From Mycobacterium sp. 155 (GTDB taxonomy: Bacteria > Actinomycetota > Actinomycetes > Mycobacteriales > Mycobacteriaceae), in the NCBI RefSeq assembly GCF_000373905.1, contig NZ_KB892705.1:2957184-3021183 (forward strand): a stretch of DNA of 64,000 bases, given 5' to 3'. Positions 9,136-17,714 of this stretch are shown here, piece after piece. Under the pieces are notes generated by a model that made no database searches, was not told where the DNA came from, and was given only the letters and a program-made list of their open reading frames with translations. Each line of letters begins with the position of its first letter. Position 1 is the stretch's first letter. A program made the translations under genes and the position numbers.

Positions 9136-10557
9136 ATGACAAATGTGACGCACACAACACCCACCGCGCAGCCGCCCACCGCGGCGCGCCCCAGCTACCA
9201 CCGCAACGAGGTCCAGGTCGGCATCGTGCATTTCGGTGTCGGCGGTTTCCATCGCGCGCATCAAGCGATGTACATCGACCGCCTGCTGGAACGCGGCCTG
9301 GCCGCCGAATGGGCTATCTGCGGCGTCGGGGTGCTGCCGTCGGATCGAAAGATGGCCAATGTGCTGGCTGCTCAGGATGGGCTCTATACCCTGATGCTGG
9401 TGCACCCCGACGGCACCCGCGAGGCGCGAGTGATCGGTTCCATCATCGACTATCGATATGCCCCCGACGATCCTGAAGGTGTCGTGGAACTTCTGGCCAG
9501 CCCGGCCACCCGGATCATCTCGCTGACCATCACCGAGGGCGGCTACAACCTCAACGCCGTGTCCCCGGACCAGGTCAACGTCTTCGGCTTGGTGACTGAC
9601 GCGCTGGCGCTACGCCGCGACCGCGGTATCGCCTCACCGACCATCGTGTCGTGCGACAACATCGAGGGCAACGGTGACGTAGCGCGCGAGGCGTTCATCA
9701 CCTACGCCGAGCGTGCTCATCCAGGCCTGGGCGAATGGATCAACACCCACACGCGGTTCCCGAACTCGATGGTGGACCGCATTACCCCGGTCACCACTCC
9801 GGAGGTCATCGAGACGGTGCGCTCGGAGTTCGGCATCGACGACCAGTGGCCGGTGGTGGCCGAACCTTTCACGTCCTGGGTGCTGGAGAATTCGTTCTCC
9901 GACGGCCGGCCGCCGCTGGAGGAGGCGGGCGTACTGATGGTCGACGACGTGACGCCATACGAGCTGATGAAGCTGCGACTGCTCAACGCCGGCCATCAAG
10001 CGTTGTGCTACTTCGGCTATCTGGCCGGCTACCGCCTGGTGCACGACGCCGCGGCCGACCCGCTCTTCGCCGAATTCCTGCTGGATTACATGGATTCCGA
10101 GGCCACCCCAACCCTCGAACCAGTCCCAGGTATCGATCTGGCCGACTACAAACGCACGCTGATCGAGCGCTTCGCCAACCCGGGTGTGCGCGACACCATC
10201 GTGCGGCTGTGCTTCGGCTCGTCGGACCGGATCCCGAAGTGGCTGCTGCCTGTGATCCGGGAAAACCTCAAGACCGGTGCACCGATCCGGCTGTCCGCGG
10301 CCGTTGTGGCGAGTTGGGCACGTTACGCCGAGGGCCTCGACGAGCAAGGCGAACCGATCGAGGTACAGGACGCGCTGGCCGATACGCTCGTGCCGCTGGC
10401 TCAGTCCCAACGCGAACACCCGACAGCGTTCATCGAGAACACCGCCCTGTTCGGTGATCTCGCAACCCAACCCCGGTTTGTCGAGGCCTATCTGTGGGCG
10501 CTGGATTCCCTCCATCGCGTCGGCGCCCGGGCCACCCTGGAGGCACTGCGATCATGA
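9136..10557 (+). CDS. Mannitol/polyol 2-dehydrogenase
   Basis: Long-chain polyol dehydrogenase, 473 residues, oxidising a polyol such as D-mannitol or D-arabinitol to the 2-ketose with NAD+. The N-terminal nucleotide-binding segment is VGIVHFGVGGFHRAHQAMYID; the C-terminal catalytic stretch KLRLLNAGHQALCYFGYLAG carries the conserved Lys, Asn and His of the family. The ATG at 9136 has no clear ribosome site; GTG at 9145 is an in-frame alternative, and leaderless translation is possible. Divergent from the SorC regulator; overlaps the kinase gene by 4 bp. The exact polyol cannot be read from sequence. Confidence 0.93.
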   Translation: MTNVTHTTPTAQPPTAARPSYHRNEVQVGIVHFGVGGFHRAHQAMYIDRLLERGLAAEWAICGVGVLPSDRKMANVLAAQDGLYTLMLVHPDGTREARVIGSIIDYRYAPDDPEGVVELLASPATRIISLTITEGGYNLNAVSPDQVNVFGLVTDALALRRDRGIASPTIVSCDNIEGNGDVAREAFITYAERAHPGLGEWINTHTRFPNSMVDRITPVTTPEVIETVRSEFGIDDQWPVVAEPFTSWVLENSFSDGRPPLEEAGVLMVDDVTPYELMKLRLLNAGHQALCYFGYLAGYRLVHDAAADPLFAEFLLDYMDSEATPTLEPVPGIDLADYKRTLIERFANPGVRDTIVRLCFGSSDRIPKWLLPVIRENLKTGAPIRLSAAVVASWARYAEGLDEQGEPIEVQDALADTLVPLAQSQREHPTAFIENTALFGDLATQPRFVEAYLWALDSLHRVGARATLEALRS

Positions 10558-11468
10558 ACCGGGCACTGGTCATCGGTGAGGCGTTGGTCGACATCGTCAA
10601 ACGGGGTGGCGCCATCACCAGCGAGCACGTCGGCGGCAGCCCGTTCAACGTGGCGCTCGGCCTGGCGAGGCTGGGGCGTGACGTCGACTTCCTCACCCAC
10701 ATCGCCGACGACGTGCACGGCAGGCACATTGCTGACTATGCCAAAGCCGTAGGGGTATCACTTGTTTCGGGCAGCATGACCGCGAAGCGCACCCCGACCG
10801 CGCAAGTCACCTTGAAGAACGGCTCGCCGCGCTACGCCTTCGATCTGGAGTGGCAACTCTCCGGCACACCAGAGGTGGGTCCGCCACTGGTGGCGCACAC
10901 CGGGTCCATCGCCGCGGTGCTGGAGCCCGGATGCCGGGCGGTCGCGGCACTGCTCGATGCTTATCACCTCTCGGCCACCATCACATTCGATCCGAATGTG
11001 CGTCCGATGTTGATCACCGATCAGGACGCGGCCCGCAGCCGTATCGAACGCCTCGTGGAACACGCCGACATCGTCAAGGTCAGCGATGAGGACCTGCGGT
11101 GGATTGACAAGCGGAGTTCTCCCGAGCAGATCGCGCGCGCCTGGCTGGCCATGGGGCCCTCGATCGTCGCAGTGACCGTGGGCTCAGACGGCGCGTTTGC
11201 GTTGTGCGCCGCGGGAATGGTTCGGGTGCCCGCACGACCGGTCCAGGTGGTGGACACCGTAGGAGCCGGTGACGCGTTCATGGCCGGGTTGATCGATGCC
11301 CTGTGGGAGCAGGGACTGCTGGGCGCCGCCAAGCGCCGCGACCTGCGCGCGATCAGCTGCGACGCGCTGGAAGACGCCGTCTCCCGGGCCGCGCGGGCGT
11401 CAGCCTGGACGGTCGCCCGGGCGGGCGCCGACCTGCCCGATCGCGAAGCGTTGAGCCGTTTCGGCTAG
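10554..11468 (+). CDS. PfkB-family sugar kinase (probable fructokinase)
   Basis: Phosphorylates the ketose made by the preceding dehydrogenase; with mannitol as substrate this gives fructose 6-phosphate. The 304-residue protein has the PfkB N-terminal signature GGSPFNVALGLARLG and the C-terminal signature DTVGAGDAFMAGLID with the catalytic Asp in GAGD. Start ATG overlaps the dehydrogenase stop (ATGA), so the pair is translationally coupled. The specific ketose is inferred. Confidence 0.9.
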   Translation: MNRALVIGEALVDIVKRGGAITSEHVGGSPFNVALGLARLGRDVDFLTHIADDVHGRHIADYAKAVGVSLVSGSMTAKRTPTAQVTLKNGSPRYAFDLEWQLSGTPEVGPPLVAHTGSIAAVLEPGCRAVAALLDAYHLSATITFDPNVRPMLITDQDAARSRIERLVEHADIVKVSDEDLRWIDKRSSPEQIARAWLAMGPSIVAVTVGSDGAFALCAAGMVRVPARPVQVVDTVGAGDAFMAGLIDALWEQGLLGAAKRRDLRAISCDALEDAVSRAARASAWTVARAGADLPDREALSRFG

Positions 11469-11490
11469 AGGTGTGGGCCATACTGGGCAA

Positions 11491-12381
11491 ATGCGATCTA
11501 TCTGGAAGGGTTCGATCGCCTTCGGCCTGGTGAACGTGCCGGTCAAGGTCTACAGCGCGACCGAGGACCACGACATCAAGTTTCATCAGGTGCACGCCAA
11601 GGACAACGGGCGCATCCGATACAAACGGGTATGCGAGGTGTGCGGTGAGGTCGTCGAATTCCGGGACATCAACAAGGCCTATGAATCCGACGACGGGCAG
11701 ATGGTGGTGATCACCGACGAGGACATCGCCACCCTTCCCGAGGAACGCAGCCGCGAGATCGAGGTGGTGGAGTTCATTCCGGCCGATCAGCTCGATCCGC
11801 TGATGTACGACAAGAGCTATTTCCTTGAGCCCGATTCCAAGTCGTCCAAGTCGTACGTGCTGCTGGCCAGAACGCTCGCCGACACCGACCGCGTGGCCAT
11901 CGTGCACTTCTCGCTGCGCAACAAGACCCGGCTCGCGGCGTTGCGGGTCAAGGATTTTTCCAAGCGCAACGTAATGGTGATCCACACGCTCCTGTGGCCC
12001 GACGAGATCCGCGCTCCCGATTTCCCGGTGCTGGACAAAGAAGTCGAGATCAAGCCGGCCGAACTCAAGATGGCCGGCCAGGTGGTGCAGTCGATGACCG
12101 ACGACTTCCACCCGGAGCAGTTCCGCGATGACTACCAGGCCGAGCTCTACGAACTGGTACAGGCGAAACTCGAAGGCGGCGAGGCGTTCTCGGTCGAGGA
12201 GCAACCCGCCGAACTCGATGAGACCGAAGACGTGTCAGACCTGCTCGCCAAGCTCGAGGCCTCGGTTAAGGCCCGCAAAGGTGGTGACTCCGACGAGGAG
12301 GCCACGCCCGCCAAGAAATCGCCCGCGAAAAAGGCTGCCGCCAAGAAGGTTCCGGCGAAAGACGCCGCTCCGAAGAAGTAA
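11491..12381 (+). CDS. ku: Ku DNA end-binding protein (NHEJ)
   Basis: Homodimeric ring that threads onto broken DNA ends and recruits LigD. 296 residues, starting MRSIWKGSIAFGLVNVPVKVYSAT, the usual bacterial Ku beginning; a GTG six codons upstream is a weaker start. The core ends at about 255 and is followed by an acidic linker and a Lys/Ala/Pro-rich tail (AKKSPAKKAAAKK), the basic extension known in mycobacterial Ku to affect DNA binding. It lies 22 bp after the sugar kinase, so read-through from the polyol operon is possible. Confidence 0.96.
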   Translation: MRSIWKGSIAFGLVNVPVKVYSATEDHDIKFHQVHAKDNGRIRYKRVCEVCGEVVEFRDINKAYESDDGQMVVITDEDIATLPEERSREIEVVEFIPADQLDPLMYDKSYFLEPDSKSSKSYVLLARTLADTDRVAIVHFSLRNKTRLAALRVKDFSKRNVMVIHTLLWPDEIRAPDFPVLDKEVEIKPAELKMAGQVVQSMTDDFHPEQFRDDYQAELYELVQAKLEGGEAFSVEEQPAELDETEDVSDLLAKLEASVKARKGGDSDEEATPAKKSPAKKAAAKKVPAKDAAPKK

Positions 12382-12427
12382 GTAAGGTGGCCCAGCTGAT
12401 CTGGTGCGGGTGGGCGATTAATCAGCT

Positions 12428-12898
12428 CTAGGCGGCCAGGACGTCGACCCGCAGCGCTTCGTGCTCGTCGAGGATCCGGCGCAATGCGGCGTCCATCGGA
12501 TGGGCTGCGGCAAGATCGTGGCCGCACCGCCGATCAACCGCGACCACCGCTGCCGACTGCGGCGCCGCACCGTCGACCTGGTCGACGAATACGTCGAACA
12601 ATGCCGAAGGGGTGGCCAGGTAGTACATGCGGTGACCAACGGCCTCGAAGCTGGCCGCATACATCAGCCCGCACTGGGTGATCATGAACAGCTCCGAGTG
12701 GATGTCGGCGTGGCCTGACTCTGCCCTGCTCCACACCACTGCTGCGTGCTGAGCTTCGGACAACCGGTCCTGCACCTCGTCAGTGGACGTGAGCAGCCGA
12801 TGGACGAGTGTCCGCCCGGTGTTCGGGTACACATCGACCGAACGCCTGAAATACCGCCGAAAGACATCCCCGAAAAGGTCGTAGGGCTGATCGTTCAT
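12428..12898 (-). CDS. Hypothetical protein, unknown family
   Basis: 156 residues, soluble, without signal peptide, membrane span or motif I recognise. The middle (SELFMITQCGLMYAASFEAVGHRMYYLATPSALFDVFVDQVDG) is mixed hydrophobic and looks like a small alpha/beta fold; two charged stretches flank it. I chose ATG 12898 (MNDQPYDLFG) because GGGAG lies 5-6 nt upstream; an ATG four codons earlier lacks a site. It is 5' of the DUF222-HNH gene's 3' end but transcribed in the same direction. Codon usage looks like the neighbours'. No function assigned. Confidence 0.7.
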   Translation of the reverse strand: MNDQPYDLFGDVFRRYFRRSVDVYPNTGRTLVHRLLTSTDEVQDRLSEAQHAAVVWSRAESGHADIHSELFMITQCGLMYAASFEAVGHRMYYLATPSALFDVFVDQVDGAAPQSAAVVAVDRRCGHDLAAAHPMDAALRRILDEHEALRVDVLAA

Positions 12899-12946
12899 GG
12901 CGGCTCCCATGGTCGGACGAACAACTCAATTGTGCGCCCGAAATCG

Positions 12947-14422
12947 TCAGCCTGGCGGTGGTTTGGCCCGCTCGGCGAGATAGGCCTCATTGAGGGCACG
13001 CTCGGCCCGTATCTGGCGAGCCCATTGGGCGGCTCGGGTGTGTTTTCGCCGGGGCATCATCGCTCCGCGATGGGTCGTGATCGGTGCGGCGGCGGCCGGC
13101 GGCAACACCGCCGTTGTGGTGTTCCAGTGCGGGAAGAACAACTGGCTGGCCGGCCGGGTCGTATAGGTCAGACCACTTGGTGTGGTCCACACGATGCTCC
13201 CGTCGGGTTGTTGACTGTCGGACCAGCCGACCCAGAAAGTCTTCAAGAGATGGTGAGTTCTACACAGACACTTGGTGTTTGACGCATGTGTAACCCCGTT
13301 GGGATACGGCACCGTGTGGTCGATATCGCACGACTCGGCGGCCCGCCCGCACCCCGGGAACGTGCACGTCATGTCTCTCATACGCACGAACGCCGCCAGT
13401 TTCACCGATGGCCGGTACCGTCGCTCGGCCTCGTCGCACGGCACGATGAGTTCACGGACTTTCGCGCCGTTGGCGATCAGTTCCGCCAGCAATGGAGTGG
13501 GCACCACGCCGCCGTTGAGCAGTACTGCCGTCGCAGGCTTCTTTCTCGGGGTCTCGTCGACCACATGGTCCGGCGGCACCGGCACACCGTCGTAATCCCC
13601 GGACAAATAGGGGTCGGGCTCGCCCTCCAGAGCCGCCTTGTCCGCCAGCACATAGACGACGGTGTTGGCCGCACGGGCGTCAGGTTCACTGGCCGGGCAG
13701 TCAGGATTGCCACACTGGCAGCGCAGCCGGTCTCCGAGTGCAGCGATCACGCCGAGCGCGTCGGACCGGCGTTGCCCGGCGGTACGTGGATCGTCGGCAC
13801 ACACGCCGCTGATCACATAAGCCATGCGCTTACGCAGCGCGGCACCGTCGGTGGCGAGCAATCGGCCCCAGAGCGACGTGGTGCCGCTGACGTCATCGGT
13901 CTTGCCGAGGCACACGTCCCGGGCGCGGACGGCTTCACGTAGGCGTCGGAGCGCGCCCGGGTCGTGCCGTTCGATCAGCGTGTCGATGGCCTGTTCGAGT
14001 TTGGTCACAGACAGCGGGCCCCAGTCGGTGACGCGTTGGGCGAGCCCTTCGTCGATCAACCGCAAGGCTTCCGCGTCCTCCACCAACCGCGTACGCCAGG
14101 TGATCGTGGAGATCAGTTGGGAATTGACCAACCCTTCGTCGAACAATGCGGCCACCCGGGGAAACCGGTCGCCAAGCGCAACCGCGATGCACATCTCCTT
14201 CGATGCCGCACGGTGGCCGACCCTCATCGCGGCCGCTACCTCGGCAGCTGTGGCGTCCCAGTAGTCGCATGCCCAATGCAACAGTTCGTCGTCCTGCTCG
14301 GCGACCCGGCGACTGACCATCTCGGCAATCAACCGCAATCGGCGGGAATCCGATGCGGCTGCCGCTCGCGTTTCCCGCTCGATCTCCGCGGCAAGTTCCG
14401 CATTGCCGAGTTGTTCGAACAT
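12947..14422 (-). CDS. DUF222 and HNH endonuclease domain protein (13E12 family)
   Basis: 491 residues: N-terminal DUF222 helical domain (about 1-330) and C-terminal HNH nuclease, CTFPGCGRAAESCDIDHTVPYPNGVTHASNTKCLCRTHH split into the Cys-x4-Cys finger, DIDH and CxxHH positions. Members of this dispersed mycobacterial family have several LexA-controlled copies in M. tuberculosis. The ATG at 14422 (MFEQL) is embedded in an SOS box; an upstream ATG at 14458 would add 12 codons and place the box inside the gene. Physiological DNA target unknown. The relic at 0.5-1.5 kb is a paralogue. Confidence 0.9.
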   Translation of the reverse strand: MFEQLGNAELAAEIERETRAAAASDSRRLRLIAEMVSRRVAEQDDELLHWACDYWDATAAEVAAAMRVGHRAASKEMCIAVALGDRFPRVAALFDEGLVNSQLISTITWRTRLVEDAEALRLIDEGLAQRVTDWGPLSVTKLEQAIDTLIERHDPGALRRLREAVRARDVCLGKTDDVSGTTSLWGRLLATDGAALRKRMAYVISGVCADDPRTAGQRRSDALGVIAALGDRLRCQCGNPDCPASEPDARAANTVVYVLADKAALEGEPDPYLSGDYDGVPVPPDHVVDETPRKKPATAVLLNGGVVPTPLLAELIANGAKVRELIVPCDEAERRYRPSVKLAAFVRMRDMTCTFPGCGRAAESCDIDHTVPYPNGVTHASNTKCLCRTHHLLKTFWVGWSDSQQPDGSIVWTTPSGLTYTTRPASQLFFPHWNTTTAVLPPAAAAPITTHRGAMMPRRKHTRAAQWARQIRAERALNEAYLAERAKPPPG

Positions 14423-14430
14423 ATGTTCTA
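14415..14430. promoter_or_regulatory. LexA (SOS) box over the start codon of the DUF222-HNH gene
   Basis: TCGAACATATGTTCTA matches the mycobacterial SOS-box consensus TCGAAC-N4-GTTCGA at 11 of 12 fixed positions, with a perfect 12-bp palindromic core GAACATATGTTC at 14417-14428. The start ATG of the leftward gene is inside the palindrome, so LexA bound here would block initiation directly and the transcript would be leaderless or begin upstream. Confidence 0.78.
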
Positions 14431-14602
14431 TGATACGCGGGTCTACTGACCCGTGCACGTCGAATTAGGACGTGTTACCCGTGGTGGAAACGGCCGCCCG
14501 CGTGGCGTGCCAACCAAGCCGACGACCACTTCGTTCTCCGACGGTTGGGCAGGCCGAGGATCCTGCTGCGGCGTACCCTTGACTCACCGATCGGAGCAGG
14601 TC

Positions 14603-14842
14603 ATGAGCGGGTATGCGCGATATCTTGGAGCGCTTTTAGCAACCACGGGCATGAGCGTTGCGATGCTGACCGCCGCGCCGGCCGATGCGACCCCGCAATG
14701 TACGAACACGGGGCCCAACACCACGCTATGCCAAACCAACGGCAGCACTCAGATCGTCACCACACCCCCGGCGACAAACTTCTTGCCGGGCTGGGGCTGG
14801 GGCTGGGGCATCGGCTTTGGCGGCTTCCCCATCGTGTGGTGA
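14603..14842 (+). CDS. Small secreted Trp/Gly-rich protein
   Basis: 79 residues. A Sec signal peptide (MSGYARYLGALLATTGMSVAMLTAAPADA, cleavage near ADA-TP) is followed by about 50 residues containing two cysteines that could pair and a C-terminal GWGWGWGIGFGGFP run. ATG 14603 is preceded by GGAGCAGGTC; the open frame extends upstream without homology-like content. Small exported proteins of this build are common in mycobacteria and mostly uncharacterised. Its position, divergent from the HNH gene and 100 bp before mntH, gives no clue to its role. Confidence 0.75.
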   Translation: MSGYARYLGALLATTGMSVAMLTAAPADATPQCTNTGPNTTLCQTNGSTQIVTTPPATNFLPGWGWGWGIGFGGFPIVW

Positions 14843-14887
14843 CGCGCACCGTGATCGCGACCACGCGCGTCGGATCGTGTCATCCGA

Positions 14888-14906
14888 TAGATTTCGGCTA
14901 ACCTAA
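14888..14906. promoter_or_regulatory. Candidate DtxR-family (IdeR/MntR) box upstream of mntH
   Basis: TAGATTTCGGCTAACCTAA matches the mycobacterial iron-box consensus TTAGGTTAGGCTAACCTAA at 14 of 19 positions, with the right half (GGCTAACCTAA) perfect and the left half degenerate. It ends 38 bp before the mntH start, where a metal-responsive repressor would act. Whether IdeR or the Mn sensor MntR would bind cannot be decided from sequence. Confidence 0.5.
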
Positions 14907-14944
14907 CTTTTGTATTCGCACTACCGGATCAGGAGCTGGGTTAC

Positions 14945-16174
14945 TTGTTGTTGCAGGACACCACGGCGCGTAAACGATCGAGTTGGTTGCTGCTGGGGCC
15001 AGCGTTCGTCGCCGCGATCGCCTACGTCGACCCGGGTAATGTTGCGGCCAACATCAGCGCCGGATCGCAGTTCGGCTTCCTGCTGGTGTGGGTGATCGTC
15101 CTAGCCAATGTCATGGCCGGATTGGTGCAGTATCTGTCGGCCAAGCTCGGACTGGTCACCGGCCGCTCACTGCCCGAGATCGTCGCCGACCACACCGACA
15201 ATCGCGGGCGGATCGGCTACTGGCTGCAGGCCGAATTGGTTGCCGTGGCAACCGATATCGCCGAGGTCGTAGGTGGAGCGATCGCCTTGCAACTGCTCTT
15301 CAAGCTGCCGCTTCTGATCGGCGGAGTGATCACCGGCGTCGTGTCCCTGCTTCTCTTGGCGGTGCAGGACCGGAGCGGCCAGCGGATCTTTGAGCGAGTC
15401 ATCACCGGCATGCTGCTGGTTATCGCGATCGGATTTCTGACCAGCCTGTTCGTCGAAACGCCTCCGCCGAGCGCCGTCGCCGACGGGCTGATCCCGCGCT
15501 TCCACGGTGTCGAGAGCATCCTGCTGTCAACCGCGATGCTGGGTGCAACGGTCATGCCGCACGCGGTCTATTTGCACTCCGGGTTGGCGCGCGACCGGCA
15601 CGGACACCCCGAGGCCGGTGAACGCCGCCGTCTGCTGTTGCGCATGACACGGTTCGACGTCGGACTGGCGATGGTGGTCGCCGGCGCAGTAAATCTGGCC
15701 ATGCTGCTGGTGGCCGCGACCAATCTGCAGGGGCATAACGGCACCGATTCGATCGAGGGCGCCCACGCCGCGGTTCAGGACACGCTGGGCCCGACCGTCG
15801 CGCTGTTGTTCGCGATCGGGCTGCTCGCCTCGGGCCTCGCCTCGACATCGGTCGGAGCCTATGCCGGCGCGATGATCATGCAGGGCCTCCTGCGACGCAG
15901 TTATCCGCTGCTCCTGCGACGGTTGATCACGCTCGTCCCTGCACTGGCCGTGCTGACCATCGGCGTCGACCCCAGCCGTGCACTGGTGCTTTCGCAGGTG
16001 GTGCTGTCGTTCGGGATACCGTTCGCGCTGATCCCGCTGGTCCGCTTCACCAGCAGCAGAACACTGATGGGCGAGGACACCAATCACCGGGTGACCACCA
16101 CACTGGGCTGGGTGGTCGCGGCAACCATTACGGTGCTGAACGTGATCTTGATCTACCTCACCGTCACAGGCTGA
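14945..16174 (+). CDS. mntH: NRAMP-family Mn2+/divalent metal transporter MntH
   Basis: Proton-coupled uptake of Mn2+ (and Fe2+) across the cytoplasmic membrane. 409 residues, about 11 transmembrane helices, with the metal-binding DPGN motif of helix 1 (IAYVDPGNVAAN) and the MPH motif of helix 6 (GATVMPHAVYLHSG). TTG at 14945 has AGGAG at 14931-14935; the TTG one codon later is equally possible. A DtxR-type box lies upstream. The stop abuts the next open frame (TGAATG). Confidence 0.93.
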   Translation: MLLQDTTARKRSSWLLLGPAFVAAIAYVDPGNVAANISAGSQFGFLLVWVIVLANVMAGLVQYLSAKLGLVTGRSLPEIVADHTDNRGRIGYWLQAELVAVATDIAEVVGGAIALQLLFKLPLLIGGVITGVVSLLLLAVQDRSGQRIFERVITGMLLVIAIGFLTSLFVETPPPSAVADGLIPRFHGVESILLSTAMLGATVMPHAVYLHSGLARDRHGHPEAGERRRLLLRMTRFDVGLAMVVAGAVNLAMLLVAATNLQGHNGTDSIEGAHAAVQDTLGPTVALLFAIGLLASGLASTSVGAYAGAMIMQGLLRRSYPLLLRRLITLVPALAVLTIGVDPSRALVLSQVVLSFGIPFALIPLVRFTSSRTLMGEDTNHRVTTTLGWVVAATITVLNVILIYLTVTG

Positions 16175-16228
16175 ATGCGGCACGCGTACTTCGCCTACGG
16201 CGGGGAATCGGCGGCTACCCTCGCGCCT

Positions 16229-17044
16229 GTGACCCGCAACTTCCGCTTCGGCGTCGGCCTGCGCACCGCGAAAACCCACGCCCAAGTCGCCGATTTCGCC
16301 CGCCGCGCCGAGGATCAGGGCTTCGACGTTCTGACTGTGCCCGACCACCTCGGTGCGCCCGCGCCGTTCCCCACCTTGATGACCGCCGCCAACGCGACGA
16401 GCACACTGCGGTTGGGCACCTTCGTGTTCAACGCCTGCTTCTACAAGCCGGCATTACTGGCCCGCGACATCGAGGCGCTGCGCGACCTGTCCGGTGTGCG
16501 GTTCGATGCCGGGTTCGGGGCCGGATATGTCCGCGAGGAATTCGAGGCTGCCGAGTTGCCGTTTCCCGGTGCCCGGGAACGCATCGACTATCTGCGGCAT
16601 ATGACGACGTATGTGTCCGAGCATGTGCCCGATGTGCCGATCCTCATCGCCGGCAACGGCGACCGGTTGCTGACGGTCGCCGCCGAGACCGCCGACATCG
16701 TCGGCCTGACAGGCGGTTCCCATGTCGACGGAGACCCCCTCAAGGAACGAATCACGTTCCTGCGCAACGCGGCAGGACCACGCTTCGACGCCCTGGAACT
16801 CAACATCGCGATCACCGCCATGCCCACAGCCGGATCGGAGCAGCCCGACCTGACCATCCCCCGCCGCTTCCTGCCCGATCTGACCGATGAGCAGCTGCTG
16901 CGGCACCCGGGTGTGTTATCCGGATCGATCACCGCGATCGCCGACGGGCTACGTGAGCTGCGCGAGACCTACGGCGTCAGCTACTTCATCGTGCAGGCCA
17001 ACCACGCCGAACAGTTCGCGAAGGTCATCGCCGAGCTGAGGTGA
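16229..17044 (+). CDS. LLM-class F420-dependent oxidoreductase
   Basis: Luciferase-like (TIM-barrel) flavin/F420-dependent oxidoreductase, about 271 residues, similar to the TIGR03621 group: FRFGVGLRT at the start, LTVPDHLG, TLRLGTFVFNACFYKPALLARDIEAL and the LSGVRFDAGFGAGY strand that contacts the cofactor. I chose GTG 16229 because homology begins there and TACCCT lies about 7 nt upstream, suggesting a leaderless start; an ATG at 16175 fused to the mntH stop would add 18 unrelated residues. Substrate unknown. Confidence 0.85.
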   Translation: MTRNFRFGVGLRTAKTHAQVADFARRAEDQGFDVLTVPDHLGAPAPFPTLMTAANATSTLRLGTFVFNACFYKPALLARDIEALRDLSGVRFDAGFGAGYVREEFEAAELPFPGARERIDYLRHMTTYVSEHVPDVPILIAGNGDRLLTVAAETADIVGLTGGSHVDGDPLKERITFLRNAAGPRFDALELNIAITAMPTAGSEQPDLTIPRRFLPDLTDEQLLRHPGVLSGSITAIADGLRELRETYGVSYFIVQANHAEQFAKVIAELR

Positions 17045-17664
17045 GTTCGGTGCGCGGGCGGAAGCCGTATGCCAGCGCACCCAGCGCCAGGACCGCGAGC
17101 CCGGCCAGGATCGATACCAACGGCAGGGCGAAGTCCCTGGCGCCGAACGCAGCGAACACGACCACGGCCAGTACCGCCAACACCACAGTCACGATCACGC
17201 GGGTCAGCCATGCCGACTTCTGCACACCGACGTAGTTCACCGCCGTCAATACCGCGACAGTAGCCACCGCGACTTCGTGCGCATGGGCAGGCCACGCATA
17301 GAAACCCACTGTCAACGCCATCGCCGCACAGGATGCGGTCTTGCCGACGACGAATCCCCAACCGGCGAGGTAAACCCCAGAACGGACCCAGACGTGCCCG
17401 CCCGTACACATACGTGCCTCCGGAGGCCGGATACACCGCGGCCAGCCGCGCCGACGACGTCGCATTGCAGTACGCGATCACCGCGGCCACCGCCAGCCCC
17501 ACCAACAACGCCGTCCCGGCCGCACGAGCTGCCGGGGCCAGCACCACGAATATGCCGGCCCCGATCATTGCGGCCAGCCCGATGGTCACTGCATCAAACA
17601 CACCCAACTGCCGGCGCAACCCACCGGTCGACGGCTCCGGATCTGACGCAGACCTGTTGGACAT
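17025..17664 (-). pseudogene. APC-family amino acid permease, frameshifted and internally deleted
   Basis: The N-terminus (RRQLGVFDAVTIGLAAMIGAGIFVVLAPAARAAG) is a textbook APC-superfamily helix 1. An extra A at 17372-17374 breaks the frame after YVYGRARLGPFWG; the expected YLAGWGFVVGKTASCAAMAL continues in the next frame. That part runs only to about 17037 and ends with what looks like a terminal helix, so the total is near 210 codons against 420-480 in the family: helices 5 to 10 or so are missing. Its 3' end overlaps the oxidoreductase gene. Non-functional. Confidence 0.85.
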
Positions 17665-17714
17665 TCACCATCCCCACCGGTAGGGAACCGCTGACGGTCA
17701 CCTCTATACACCGG

